From assembly GCF_019797865.1 (NCBI RefSeq), contig NZ_CP081869.1, positions 372,001-436,000 of the forward strand: a DNA stretch of 64,000 bases, read 5' to 3'. Position numbers and translations under genes: made by a program. This document shows, piece after piece, positions 1 to 11,865 of the stretch. Position 1 is the stretch's first letter. Every line of letters begins with the position of its first letter. The notes under the pieces were generated by a model, which was not told the DNA's origin, ran no database searches, and saw only the letters and a list, made by a program, of their open reading frames with translations. This stretch comes from Chenggangzhangella methanolivorans. Its GTDB lineage: Bacteria > Pseudomonadota > Alphaproteobacteria > Rhizobiales > Methylopilaceae.

Positions 1-396
1 GTTTCATCGGCGACGGGCGTGAACGACTCGATCGCGCTCAAGACCGCGAACGTCTCGATCTCGCTGCGCGGGGCCTCGTCGATCGCGACCGACACCGCTC
101 AGGTCGTGCTGATGGAGGACAGCCTCGTAAAGCTGCTGCAGCTGCGCGACGTCTCCCAGGAGCTCTCCCGCAACATCAACCGCAGCTGGGGCGTGATCCT
201 GATCCCGAACATCATCTGCATCGCGGGCGCGCTGTTTGGCGGCTTCACGGTGATGCACTCGATGATCTTCAATCAGATCGGCGGCCTGCTCGCGGTCGGC
301 AACGGCCTGCTGCCGCTGCGCAAGGCCTCTGCGGTCCGGCTGGAGAAGGAACGCCAGCAGGCTGCGAGGCTCCCGGCGCCCGCGGTCGCGGAGTAG
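1..396 (+). CDS. C-terminal end of a heavy-metal P-type ATPase (partial)
   Basis: This is the C-terminal part of a P1B-type cation-transporting ATPase that begins outside the window. The hinge motif GVNDS is present near the start, followed by the conserved GASSIATDTAQVVLM stretch of the P domain and two closing membrane segments (NIICIAGALFGGF and a following hydrophobic run). In frame, the residues before GVNDS do not give the expected FIGDG. They do if one G in the run near base 14 is removed, so a one-base indel is likely there. Such pumps export metal ions across the inner membrane. The ion cannot be told because the CPx segment is outside the window. Confidence 0.75.
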   Translation, partial: VSSATGVNDSIALKTANVSISLRGASSIATDTAQVVLMEDSLVKLLQLRDVSQELSRNINRSWGVILIPNIICIAGALFGGFTVMHSMIFNQIGGLLAVGNGLLPLRKASAVRLEKERQQAARLPAPAVAE

Positions 397-408
397 AGCG
401 CAGCCCTC

Positions 409-432
409 ATGCCCGCGCCTTCGCGCGGGCAT
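409..432 (+). terminator. Hairpin after the P-type ATPase gene
   Basis: A perfect 10-bp inverted repeat (ATGCCCGCGC / GCGCGGGCAT) with loop CTTC lies 13 bases after the ATPase stop codon. No T-run follows, so termination is only suggested by position and stem strength. Confidence 0.35.
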
Positions 433-520
433 CCACGACTTGGTCTTAGAGCTTCTCAATCCAGCCAGTCGGGGATACCCGGCTCCGCCGGGGCATGGCG
501 GTTCGGGTCAGTTCACTCCG

Positions 521-560
521 AAAGAAAATGGCCCGCAGCGCCTGAAGCGCTGCGGGCCAT
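521..560 (-). terminator. Rho-independent terminator of the small gene and permease unit
   Basis: A perfect 14-bp stem (528-541 with 547-560) and 5-base loop is followed on the minus strand by TTTCTTT (527-521). It lies 33 bases after the stop of the 594-991 gene and reads in that gene's direction. Confidence 0.85.
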
Positions 561-593
561 AACCGTTTGGTCGCGTCGGGAGCTTCCGAGAAA

Positions 594-991
594 TCAGGCT
601 TCGGCGGTCGCCGCCTTGCGGCGCGAGCGCTTGGCCACGGGAGCCTCTTCGTCGACCTCCTCGACGGCCTCGACCGTCGACGCCGCCTTGCGCTCGTCGA
701 TCGCGTCGAAGGCCGCGTGCGCGCCGTCCTCGAAGCCGCGGCGCACCGCGCTTCCGGTCGGCGCAGCAGCTCCTTCAGGAACACCGCGGCGAACACGACG
801 CCGTAGGACGCGCCATAGGCGCCCTTGTAGGCTCCCGCGCCGATGACGTCGCCGGCCTTGCCCGCCGCCGACTTGACCGAGGCCCCGGCGCTCGCGCCCG
901 CATTGCCGATGTAGTCGATCGCGTTCTCGACCGCGGTGGAGCCCTCGAGGGCGCTGTGCTGCGGGGCGTCGATGGTTTCAGTCGCGCTCAT
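594..991 (-). CDS. Small unrecognised protein, Gly/Ala-rich centre and basic tail
   Basis: The product is about 131 residues and I do not recognise a family. It starts at MSATETIDAP. A Gly/Ala/Tyr-rich weakly hydrophobic centre (AYKGAYGASYGVVFAAVF) could be one membrane segment. An acidic stretch (VEAVEEVDEEAPVAK) and a basic tail (RSRRKAATAEA) close the protein. One base must be dropped near 745 (around CCGGAAGCGCGG) to keep this tail. Without the shift the frame becomes Arg/Ser/Thr-rich noise. The gene lies 69 bases downstream of the APC permease on the same strand, so both probably share a transcript that ends at the 521-560 terminator. Confidence 0.6.
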
Positions 992-1060
992 GTTTGTCTC
1001 TCCTGAACAGAGCTGGAGGAAGGGCGGCCCGCTCGGGACCGCCGGATCTTTTCGGCGGCT

Positions 1061-2551
1061 TCAGCCGGCGCGCTTGGCCGGCGCGACCGCGAACTGCATC
1101 TGGCCGCCCTCGACCGCGTCCTGCACGGTCTCGATCATCTGCGGACGCCGGATGCGCTCGACGAGCAGCCAGGCGACGCCGACCAGCATGTAGGCGAAGA
1201 AGGCACCGGCCAGCAGCGTGTTGGGCCAGTCGATCGGCGGGAACAGCTCGCTGCCGGGAAGGCCGAAGGTGCCAAGCAGAGGCAGCGCCATGAAGGCGAG
1301 CCCGCCGGCCGAATAGGCCACGGCGCGCCAGCTGAGCTGCCCGATCGAGCGCAGGTAGAGAGGGGCGGCCAGCGTGATGAGCAGATAGACGGAGATGAAG
1401 CCGAAGCTGCAGAGCGTGCCGAAATGCCCCTGCGCGTCGAAGGCGCTGATCCCGAAGGCGAGGCCGGCGGTGGGGGCCGCGAAGGTGATGAGCGCCGCGA
1501 CCGCGACCGCGACATGGGGGGTGCGGTTGGTCTCGTGGGCTTCGCCGAGCGCCTCGAAGAACAGGCCGTGCCGGGCCATCGAGAAGATGATGCGGGCGGT
1601 CGAGTTGATGGCCGCAAGCGTGCAGGCGAAGAAGCTCAAGAACACGCCGACGGTGATGACGGTCCCGAGCGGGCCGACGCCGAACTTCTCCGACAGATGG
1701 TCTAGCGGAGCTTCCGAGTTCGCGAGCGACATGGGCGAACCTTCAAAGCCCATGACCACGACATAGGCCATGAAGATGAAGACGATGCCGGAGAACACCA
1801 CCGAGTGGGTGACCGAGCGCGGGATCGACTTCAGCGGATCCTTGGCCTCCGCGCCGAGCGAGGTCGAGCTCTCGAAGCCGGAAAAGCCGAAGACGACCAG
1901 CACGACGCCGACGAGGACGCCGCTCGCGGTCGCGCCCTCGAGCTTGAAACTGGGCGGCGTCGACCGAGAAGCCGTGGGCGTTCCAGATGATGACGCCGAG
2001 CGCGACGATCGAGACCAGCGACACGCCTTCGAACACGAGCATGGTCTTGGCCGAAAGCTGGATGTTGCGCATCGCGACCCAGCCCGCGACGCCGGCGCCG
2101 ACGGCGAACCAGACGAGCGTCGGAAGCTGCATGCCGGTCGCCTGGCCGAGGAGGACGTCGCCCACGATCGCGAAGCCGCAGAGCGTCGACATGCCTGTCA
2201 GCGTGTAGGGAACACCAGCGCCCAGCCGCCGAGGATGCCGGACGTCGGGCCGAGGCCGCGCGTGATGTAGGTGTAGAGCGAGCCGGGCGAGGCCGAACGG
2301 GTGGCGAACTGGTTGACGTTGAGGCTGACCAGGACGAGCCCCAGCATGCCAAGCAGGAAGCTGAGCCATGTGCCGTTGCCGGCCGACGCGAAGATCAGGC
2401 CGATGATGGCCGCAGGCACGGTCGACGGAGCGATGACCGAAACCGACTGCGCCAGAACCTCCGGATAGGACAGACACGCTCGGCGCAAACCTCCGGCCGC
2501 GGGCGCCGCGACCTCGTCGGTGGTGTCCAGGGCGACGGGCTGGGTCTGCAT
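1061..2551 (-). CDS. APC-family amino acid permease (two apparent frameshifts)
   Basis: This is a 12-helix-type inner-membrane permease of the amino acid-polyamine-cation superfamily, about 497 residues. It starts at MQTQPVALDT; an upstream ATG at 2626 is less likely because the leader is basic and unlike the family. The N-terminal third contains ISPSTVPAAI-like helix 1 sequence (VIAPSTVPAAIIGLI) and GSLYTYITRGLG. The middle has FAIVGDVLLGQATGMQLP, and the C-terminal half has GFSGFESSTSLGAEAKDPLK, which is characteristic of the family. These blocks lie in three frames, with shifts near 2208 and 1945, and sequence on both sides is well conserved. The substrate is not evident. The gene is divergent from the Rrf2 gene at 3145. 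Confidence 0.8.
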
Positions 2552-3144
2552 GATCGGGGTCACCTCGCTCCGATAAGGCCGAACGCGGCGAACCTCGCCG
2601 CACCAGCGGAGCGCTGGACGCGACAATCCGTTTTCGTCGCCTGGAGGCGGCGAAGCGTCATGCTCGCGTGGTCACGTTCCGCACCGAAAACCGACGTGGA
2701 GCACGCCTTCCGGACCAGGCCGGCGACGCGCTTACAACGACGTCATCAACGCGTCATTTAATGCACTGCAAAACGGGAGATTGCAATGCACAGTGCAAAA
2801 ATAATTCTGGCTAAGTTATTCATATTGCAAGGAAATACCTATTCCCTACTAGGGATAGGGAGATTTCGGAAATAACCGTTCCGCGCGAAGGCCTTTTGCC
2901 CGAGGCCGTCAAAAACATGTCATCCAACCGCCGTCGCGTCCAGACAAAAGACTAAATCTATCATTTTTATTGTAAAATGATCCGACCCGGCGTTCCATGG
3001 CGCTCCACCGTTCGTCGGATCCAGCATGTCCAGCAGTTTTTCCGCCCTGCGCGCTCTGTCCTTGCGCAGGGTCCAGGCCCGCGGCGTTCGCGGCCGCCTC
3101 GTCACGAGGAGCCCTCTTCGGGCGCTTGATCGCGCCGCGCCGGC
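2552..3144. other. Intergenic region, AT-rich in the middle
   Basis: This 593-base gap separates the divergent permease and Rrf2 genes. Bases about 2740-2990 are clearly more AT-rich than the surroundings and probably hold promoters for one or both sides. It contains the palindrome listed at 2843-2855. I see no convincing coding sequence. Confidence 0.6.
2843..2855. promoter_or_regulatory. Palindromic candidate operator TCCCTA-C-TAGGGA
   Basis: A perfect 6-bp inverted repeat with a one-base centre lies in the AT-rich gap between the permease and the Rrf2 regulator. A related GGATAGGG follows directly. Its position fits an operator for a divergently acting regulator, possibly the adjacent Rrf2 protein. 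That assignment is inference. Confidence 0.4.
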
Positions 3145-3594
3145 ATGCTGACCAAGAAGGCGAAATACGGCCTGAAGGCCATGCTGCATCTCGCGCGGCT
3201 CGATTACGGCGCGTCAGCCTTCGTGGCGTCGATCGCCAAGGACAACGCGCTTCCGAAGAAGTTTCTCGACGCCATCCTGACCGAGCTTCGCAATGCCGGC
3301 TTCCTGACGAGCAAGACCGGCCGCAACGGCGGCTATATGCTGGCGCGGCGCCCGGAGGCCATCTCGGTCGGCTCGATCATCCGCACGCTCGACGGCCCGC
3401 TCGCGCCGATCGCCTGCGCGAGCCGCACGAGCTATGCGCCCTGCAGCGATTGCGGCACGATCGAGCTCTGCGAGATCCGGATCATGATGCTCGAGGTGCG
3501 CGAAGCCATCGCGGGCGTCCTCGACCACCGGACGCTCGCCGAACTGCGCGACGCGCGCGCCGATCCCATGGCGAGCTTCGTCTACGAGATCTAG
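3145..3594 (+). CDS. Rrf2-family transcriptional regulator
   Basis: The 149-residue product begins MLTKKAKYGLKAMLHLA, the typical start of Rrf2 proteins (IscR, NsrR, CymR type). The winged helix follows, with KKFLDAILTELRNAGFL as recognition region and SKTGRNGGYMLAR as wing. Four cysteines cluster at about residues 93-112 (CASRTSYAPCSDCGTIELC), so an Fe-S cofactor is plausible; in the family this cluster senses iron-sulfur status, nitric oxide or redox. The target is unknown; the divergent permease is the nearest candidate. Confidence 0.88.
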   Translation: MLTKKAKYGLKAMLHLARLDYGASAFVASIAKDNALPKKFLDAILTELRNAGFLTSKTGRNGGYMLARRPEAISVGSIIRTLDGPLAPIACASRTSYAPCSDCGTIELCEIRIMMLEVREAIAGVLDHRTLAELRDARADPMASFVYEI

Positions 3595-3772
3595 GGAGGG
3601 GCCTCACCCAAGCCATTGAGTGATTGTGGCGACGAGTGCGATCTCTGGAGGCTACAGAATCTCCGGGTCAACTAGCTGAACACGCCTCTTCGAAGCCTTC
3701 GACGGCTCTTCGTCGACCCACCTTATCCTGCCTGGAGCCCGGATCAGCCGGCAGGCGGCGCTGCGCGAAACA

Positions 3773-4318
3773 GTGACCCTCACGCCTGGGTGCGATGAAA
3801 CGGCAGACGCCCCCCTGAATGGATGCGGTGGGCGAGGGCGACTAGCGGCAGGGTCCTCAATCGACGCTGCCGAATCCGAAGTCCTGAATGATCGTTCGAC
3901 TTGGGATGCTGCGGCTTTGCGTCGGAACGCCCAGGCCTGCGCAGAATTTGCAGACCTCATCGGAAACGTGACGGGCGCGGCCGCGGACGTCGCCCGGCGC
4001 TCCTCGCCATTGATCGTGGCGGCCTTCTTCCCTGAGGAAGGGCCACCGACACAAGCAGTTAGACCCGTGGCGAACGTGATCGCGCTGCTGATCGCGATGG
4101 ACGAACCCATCGCCCGGTACCGCGGAGAGGGACCTCCAGAACATCCGGGCAGAGAAGGCGCGCAGGTAGCCCTGGCGAGCTCGCTCAAGACTGAAGGGCG
4201 CGTCTCACGGGGCGCGCCCCTTCGTTTAATTCCGCAATCATCGACGATCACCGTCCTGCGGGATAATCCGGGTCGCCGAGCGGCGAGATTTCGGGCGTGG
4301 TCGAGATCGTCCCGCTGA
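3773..4318 (+). CDS. Doubtful unrecognised reading frame
   Basis: This frame of 181 codons has a central stretch that reads like protein (VARRSSPLIVAAFFPEEGPP, ANVIALLIAMDEPIARYRG), while its ends look random. A hairpin at 4193-4229 falls inside its last part, so if a gene exists it probably ends earlier after a frameshift. No family is recognised. An overlapping minus-strand frame (3652-4338) is equally open but less protein-like. Confidence 0.22.
   Translation: MTLTPGCDETADAPLNGCGGRGRLAAGSSIDAAESEVLNDRSTWDAAALRRNAQACAEFADLIGNVTGAAADVARRSSPLIVAAFFPEEGPPTQAVRPVANVIALLIAMDEPIARYRGEGPPEHPGREGAQVALASSLKTEGRVSRGAPLRLIPQSSTITVLRDNPGRRAARFRAWSRSSR
4193..4229 (+). terminator. Possible terminator hairpin
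   Basis: GAAGGGCGCG pairs with CGCGCCCCTTC (one bulged C) and is followed by GTTTAATT. It could end a transcript from the left. The T-run is short. Confidence 0.4.
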
Positions 4319-4596
4319 ATGTCGCCGATCGCCGACATGGATCGAGTCGCCCTGCCCCGCCCGTGGGAAGGCCGCTGGCGGCGATTCCACGCCTCGACGC
4401 TCGATGTGCGCCCCCGCGCCCTGCCCGGCTTCCTAGCCCCTCGAGAACGGCGTCGGAACCCGCATGGGTGATCCGTGGGGACTGGCTGCGCCGATGAGGT
4501 GTTTGGGAGCCTGTTTGTCGCCGGTCGGCTCCCATGTCTGGGGCCGGTCAGACGCGGTCGCTACCCGCCGTGTTCGTTGAATTAGAGAAGGAAGGC

Positions 4597-4643
4597 GGCT
4601 GGAGCGGGTGAAGGGAATCGAACCCTCGTATTCAGCTTGGAAG
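4597..4643 (-). repeat. Left attachment repeat: 3' half of tRNA-Gly(TCC)
   Basis: On the minus strand these 47 bases read from the anticodon CTTCCAAGCTG through the T-arm GGGTTCGATTCCC to the encoded CCA of a tRNA-Gly(TCC). The 5' half of the tRNA is absent to the right. An identical copy in the same orientation lies at 54249-54295. It sits 168 bases before integrase 1. This is the expected footprint of an element that integrates in the 3' end of tRNA-Gly: the chromosome-side copy left when the intact tRNA is rebuilt at the other end. Confidence 0.9.
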
Positions 4644-4759
4644 GCGACGTCTCTAGGATCGCAAAACCCTGAACCAATCTCTATTTTCAAGCCTTTCGAG
4701 GGGTTTTTGCTCGATCTAGGGATTGACCCGACCCCAATTCCCTCAATTTGTAGGTCTGA

Positions 4760-4781
4760 GATGTGGTGCCGATGTGGTGCC
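4760..4781. repeat. Tandem 11-bp repeat, candidate integrase arm sites
   Basis: GATGTGGTGCC occurs twice in direct tandem between the tRNA-Gly fragment and integrase 1. A 20-base stretch of it (4763-4782) recurs in the same orientation at 54163-54182, just inside the right end of the same element. Sequences shared by both ends near att sites are typical integrase arm-binding sites. That role is inferred. Confidence 0.45.
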
Positions 4782-4810
4782 AACCTTGCGCCATCAATGG
4801 GAGGTCGCAC

Positions 4811-6404
4811 ATGTCCTCAACCAGAAGTGTCGATAGCCTGACTCAGACTCATGTCGAGAAAGCTGCACGCGCGATCAAGTCCGGTCGACACGTCCCCGAC
4901 GATGAGTGGCGCGAGAAGGGCTCCGGCCTCTCGCTTGCCTTTAACGCGACGTCTGCGAGCTACATGTTTCGGGATCGCGCCCGCACCCATCAAGCTTGGG
5001 GCCCTTCGGTTGGTCGAAGACGACCCGCAGGATCCGACGCTGATCACGCTGACCATTGCTAAGCACCTGGCCCGAGAGGTTCGGGCCGCGCTGAAGGCAG
5101 GCCGCGACGCGAAGATCTATGTCAGGACCTACCGCGAGCAGTTGATTTTAGGCGGCACCTCCGCTTCCGACGCCCACGTCTTCGCGACGCATGCTTCCGC
5201 TCAGGGCAACAGCGCGTCGGTCGGAGAAATGTCTTGGACTTGGCGAGAGTGCGTCGACGCTTTCCTCAAGCGCAAGCTTCAAAAGCTCAAAGAAGGTCGC
5301 AACCAGCAGCAGTATGCCCGCTATCTCCGCCACGCCGCCTTTACGCCGATCGCCGGCAGGCGCGTCGCGGAGCTTCGCTTTCTCGACCTGTTCCGGATCC
5401 AGCAGGCGCTAACGCCTGGAGGCGGCCCAGACGAGGACGGCCGGCCAAACTCCACCACCTTCCGCTGCATGTCGGAGGCCGTCGCCATGCTTGATTGGGC
5501 GAAAACGACGAAGCCTGTCGAGAGCGGCCTCGCCTATGTCGCGGAGCCCTGGTGGCGCCAGATCAAGGTCGACTACAGCGCGAAGAAGCGTCTTCGCGCT
5601 CCGGGGCCGGACGAATTGGCGCGGACCCTTGCGATCGTCGAGCATGAGCGACGGCGCAACGATGATCCGTTAGTGGTGATGCCCGGCGTATTGGCGGCGC
5701 TACGGGTCGGCATAGCGACCGGCCAGCGGGTTGGCGCCCTCATCCAACTTGAACGCGCAAACATCAAAACTCATCCCGACGAGGAAGGCTGGTGGATCGC
5801 GCACTGGACCGCGGACCAGATGAAGACGCCCCTTGATCACGCGATCCCGATCCCGCCGACTGCTTATGCCGTCATGCGAGAAGCATGGGATGAGATCGAT
5901 CGTCGGCGCGCGCTACGGGGACTGGCGCGCTCGAAATGGGCTTTTCCAAGTCATAGGGGCGACGGGCACGTCGCGCCCAACGCCATCAGTCAACTGTTCG
6001 ACCGGCTGAGAGGCAAGCCGGCGCGGACGAGCTACAAGGCTGCTCGGGAACGCGAGGGAAAACCCGGACCCAAGCCGTCGCCAAGCAGAGGTCGCGCACG
6101 CCCTAACCTATTTCGTTTGAGCGGCATCGACGACTGGACGATGCATGACGGTCGGCGAAGCATAACCAATGAGCTCGTCAATGCCGGCTTAGGCCGGGCT
6201 GCGTCCGCCATACTTGCGCACACGACTGAAATCCGCCTTCCCCTAAGCGAGGAGACACTGCACGAGACGATGGCGCGAACCACTTCAAAACATTACTTTA
6301 CTGCCCAGCAGATCCACCTGAAGACCGAGGGTATGAAGCTCTGGTCGGAGACTCTAACCGCAGCGCTCCAGCGCGAGCGAGTCAGTCCGAAACGCGATCA
6401 TTGA
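4811..6404 (+). CDS. Tyrosine integrase of element A
   Basis: A site-specific tyrosine recombinase of about 530 residues is encoded next to the tRNA-Gly repeat. It probably starts at the ATG at 4811 (MSSTRSVDSLTQTHV) and needs one frameshift near 4985 to join IKLGALRLVEDDPQ. A core-binding region follows (SWTWRECVDAFLKRKLQKL). The catalytic region carries the first Arg in GIATGQRVGALIQLE, the HxxR motif in MHDGRRSITNEL and a final His-Tyr pair in TTSKHYFTAQ, so all recognisable active-site motifs are present. An insert rich in Pro/Arg ([19 protein letters not shown]) precedes the HxxR box. It is expected to catalyse integration and excision at the 3' end of tRNA-Gly. Confidence 0.85.
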
Positions 6405-6809
6405 GCCGGCGGATCCCGGAGTCTTAAGGGCGTACTGGCCGGGGCCATCGCCAGCCTAGTTGACTGATTTGAAAGCCCTCATCAGGCGCTGCGCGGGCAT
6501 TGGGCGATCCGCTTCAACCAAGTTCGCCTAGGCAAGCGTGGCCGACAAAGTACGATTGATTGCGTTCTCCCTTTTCCGGACTTCGACGGCGTTTTGGATC
6601 AAAGCGTGCGGAAATAGGGAGGCCAGCCGCGCGACCGCGATAGTCCAGACTCGCGATCGCTCCCGGCGCCATACTGCTCGCTGACGCCCGCCTGTATCTC
6701 CATCGTTTCGCCGTAGGACCAGTGCCAAACCGCGCGCCGCTCTGGCGCGCCGCGACGGCCCTGAACCTGTTTATCAAATAAGCGATGCCCGCGCGACGGC
6801 CGGCGCTCG
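6405..6809. other. Gap between integrase 1 and gcvP
   Basis: No gene is supported in these 405 bases. Open frames here are short and have no family resemblance, and I see no strong terminator for either convergent gene. Confidence 0.5.
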
Positions 6810-9660
<2,851 letters not shown>

Positions 9661-9664
<4 letters not shown>

Positions 9665-10024
9665 CTGGAAATCTCCGCATAGGCGGCTTCGTCCATCAGG
9701 GCGTCCATGGCCGAGGCGTCGTCGAGCCTCATCCGGTAGAGCCAGCCGGCGCCCTGAGGATCGCTTCCGATCGAAGCCGGGTCGGCGACGACACCCTCGT
9801 TCACCTCGACGACCTCGCCGGACAATGGGGCGTAGACGTCGGACGCCGCCTTGACCGACTCCACCACGGCCGCGCCGGCGCCCTTGGTGAGCTTGGGCTC
9901 CGACTTTGGGAAGCTCGACATAGACGAGGTCCCCCAGTTGTTCGGCCGCGAAGCCGGTGATGCCGACCGTCGCGACGTCGCCGTCGAGCCGCAGCCACTC
10001 ATGGTCTTCGGTGAAGCGCAGCAT
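9661..10024 (-). CDS. gcvH: Glycine cleavage system H protein
   Basis: The lipoyl carrier of the glycine cleavage complex shuttles the aminomethyl group between P-, T- and L-proteins. The start [16 protein letters not shown] and the lipoylation segment [18 protein letters not shown], with the modified Lys in VKAAS, are both clear, giving about 121 residues. They lie in different frames joined near 9915 by a one-base shift. The stop overlaps the gcvP start (ATGA), and 26 bases separate it from gcvT upstream. Confidence 0.92.
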
Positions 10025-10050
10025 TGAATGTTCCTCGAGAGGCAGTGGGG

Positions 10051-11220
10051 TCAGCTTCGCTTGAAGCCGGCGGGGACGAAGGGGAGCTTCGCGACAGTGA
10101 CCGGCAGGCGTCTGCCTCGGACGTCGGCGAAGAGCTGTTGGCCAGCTTCGCTCAGGGCGGTGGAGACGTAGCCCATAGCAACCGGCGCGTTCAGGCTCGG
10201 TCCGAACCCGCCCGAGGTCACGCGGCCGACCAGCTCGCTGCCGACGTTCGCCGAGAACAGCTCGGCGCTGGCGCGGACCGGCACCCGGCCTTCTGCGAGC
10301 AGGCCGACGCGACGACGCGGCGCGCCTTCAGCCAATTCGAGCAGGATACGGTCCGCGCCTGGAAAGCCGCCCTCGCGCGCTCCGCCGGGTCGGCGGCTCG
10401 GCGAGATCGCCCAACCGAGGCTCGCCTCGATCGGCGTCACGTCCTCGTCCATGTCGGAGCCGTAGAGGCAGAGCCCGGCTTCGAGCCTCAGCGAGTCCCG
10501 CGCGCCAAGGCCGACGGGCTCGACGTCCGCAGCGATCAGCGCCTCGGCGACGCTTTCCGCGCGCACATTCGGGAGTGAAATCTCGAAACCGTCCTCGCCG
10601 GTGTAGCCGGAGCGCGAAACCAGACAGCGCTCGCCCGCGACGTTGATCTCGTGGGCGTCCATGAAGCGCATGGCAGCGGCGTCAGGCGCGAGGCCGGCGA
10701 GCGCGGCCTCCGCGCCCGGCCCCTGGACGGCGATCAGAGCGCGGTCGACCGGCCGCACTTCGATCGCGTCGGGCAGGCGCGCCCTCAGATGCGCCTCGTC
10801 GGCGTCCTTGGTGGCGGCGTTGACCACAAGCGCGAGGCGATCCGGGAGCCTCGCGACCATCAGGTCGTCCAGCACGCCGCCGGTCTCGCTTGTGAACAGC
10901 GCGTAGCGCTGGCGGCCGGGCTTCAGCCCCAGAATATCAACGGGGACGAGCGTCTCGAGCGCCCGCGCCGCGTCGTCGACGTCGCCCGAGCGCGGCACGA
11001 GTGCGATCTGGCCCATATGCGAGACGTCAAACAGCCCAGCCGCGCTGCGCGTCAGAAGATGTTCTTTCAAAACGCCATTGGGATAATGCAGCGGCATCTC
11101 GTAGCCGGCGAACGGACAGAACTTCGCCCCAAGACGGGCGTGCATGGCGTGAAGCGGCGTACGCTTACGCTCGTTGGCCGGCACAGAATGGCCGGCTTGT
11201 GTCTGGACGTTCGCGTTCAT
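10051..11220 (-). CDS. gcvT: Aminomethyltransferase, T-protein of the glycine cleavage system
   Basis: GcvT takes the aminomethyl group from GcvH, releases ammonia and loads the C1 unit on tetrahydrofolate. The chosen start ([12 protein letters not shown]) gives 389 residues, a normal length; upstream in-frame codons run through the riboswitch. Family landmarks include [43 protein letters not shown] and the folate-binding region around [17 protein letters not shown]. It is the first gene of gcvTHP and carries the glycine riboswitch in its leader. Confidence 0.95.
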   Translation of the reverse strand: MNANVQTQAGHSVPANERKRTPLHAMHARLGAKFCPFAGYEMPLHYPNGVLKEHLLTRSAAGLFDVSHMGQIALVPRSGDVDDAARALETLVPVDILGLKPGRQRYALFTSETGGVLDDLMVARLPDRLALVVNAATKDADEAHLRARLPDAIEVRPVDRALIAVQGPGAEAALAGLAPDAAAMRFMDAHEINVAGERCLVSRSGYTGEDGFEISLPNVRAESVAEALIAADVEPVGLGARDSLRLEAGLCLYGSDMDEDVTPIEASLGWAISPSRRPGGAREGGFPGADRILLELAEGAPRRRVGLLAEGRVPVRASAELFSANVGSELVGRVTSGGFGPSLNAPVAMGYVSTALSEAGQQLFADVRGRRLPVTVAKLPFVPAGFKRS

Positions 11221-11280
11221 AGGCCTCTCCGCGACGGCTCGTTGCGGACCGCGCCTGGAATGGCGCAATCCGACTGCGAA

Positions 11281-11480
11281 CCCCCATCTGTCGCGGTTAC
11301 CTGAGAGCTTCCCTCGCAGGCCTTTCGGCCGGAGGTTTCTCCTTCGGTGGACGCCGGTTAGCGCCTCTCTCCAGATTGTCCAACGATGCGGTGATTGTGC
11401 CTGAGAGTTTCCGGGGGCGGTTGCTCCGTCGGCGCCATACCGATCCTGCGAAAAGAGGGCTGGGCTCTCCCGCATCGTCT
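11281..11480 (-). promoter_or_regulatory. Tandem glycine riboswitch upstream of gcvT
   Basis: Reading the minus strand from 11480, two glycine aptamers follow each other. The first runs from GCGGGAGAG to GGAAACTCTCAGGCA with the core CCGACGGAGCAACCGCCCC. The second runs from CTGGAGAGAGGCGC through CCGAAGGAGAAACC to AAGCTCTCAGGTA and GACAGATGGGG. The duplicated GGAGAG...CTCTCAGG pattern and placement 60 bases before gcvT are diagnostic. In this class glycine binding turns on the gcv operon so that excess glycine is degraded. Confidence 0.95.
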
Positions 11481-11865
11481 GTAGCGGACGCCTGCACAAT
11501 GGCTTAAGGCGGGCACATAGATCAAGGTGTGATTGATAATTTTGATCGATAAATCGTTTTTTACGATCGACAATATGCGGAACCGTTTCTGTTTCTCGAG
11601 CGAAAGAGCGACTGAGGCTTCTGCTGCTAACCGTAGTTCACGAATTGCGCGGACCGGCGGTGAGTTCAGGTCCCGGCCTGATCCATAGGCGACGTTGGGA
11701 AGGTCGGCTCGGGGCATCCACGAGCGGAGGCTCCGAACCGCTATGGCCTATTGTTTTGACTCGAGGGACCACCGAACGACCTTTGGAGTGAACAGCCAAT
11801 TCGGGGCCCAGATGCAAGGCGCGTAGTGGTTGTGATAGTGTCCCGAAGCAAGGGAGGCCTGAAAA
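11481..11865. other. Promoter-bearing gap between the gcv leader and the Gabija-like operon
   Basis: The part next to the riboswitch (about 11510-11580) is AT-rich and contains the inverted repeat ATCGT-TTTTT-ACGAT and repeated GATCGA. It is the likely promoter region of gcvTHP. The remainder holds no supported gene. A ribosome binding site GGGAGG at 11852 belongs to the next gene. Confidence 0.5.

Noticed and set aside
4597..4643. Complete tRNA-Gly gene
   Set aside because: The D-arm and the 5' acceptor half are missing here and at 54249-54295; only the 3' half is present.
4433..4810. Minus-strand frame containing FQAEYEGSIPFTRSS as a protein gene
   Set aside because: That string is simply the translation of the tRNA-Gly fragment; the rest is not protein-like.
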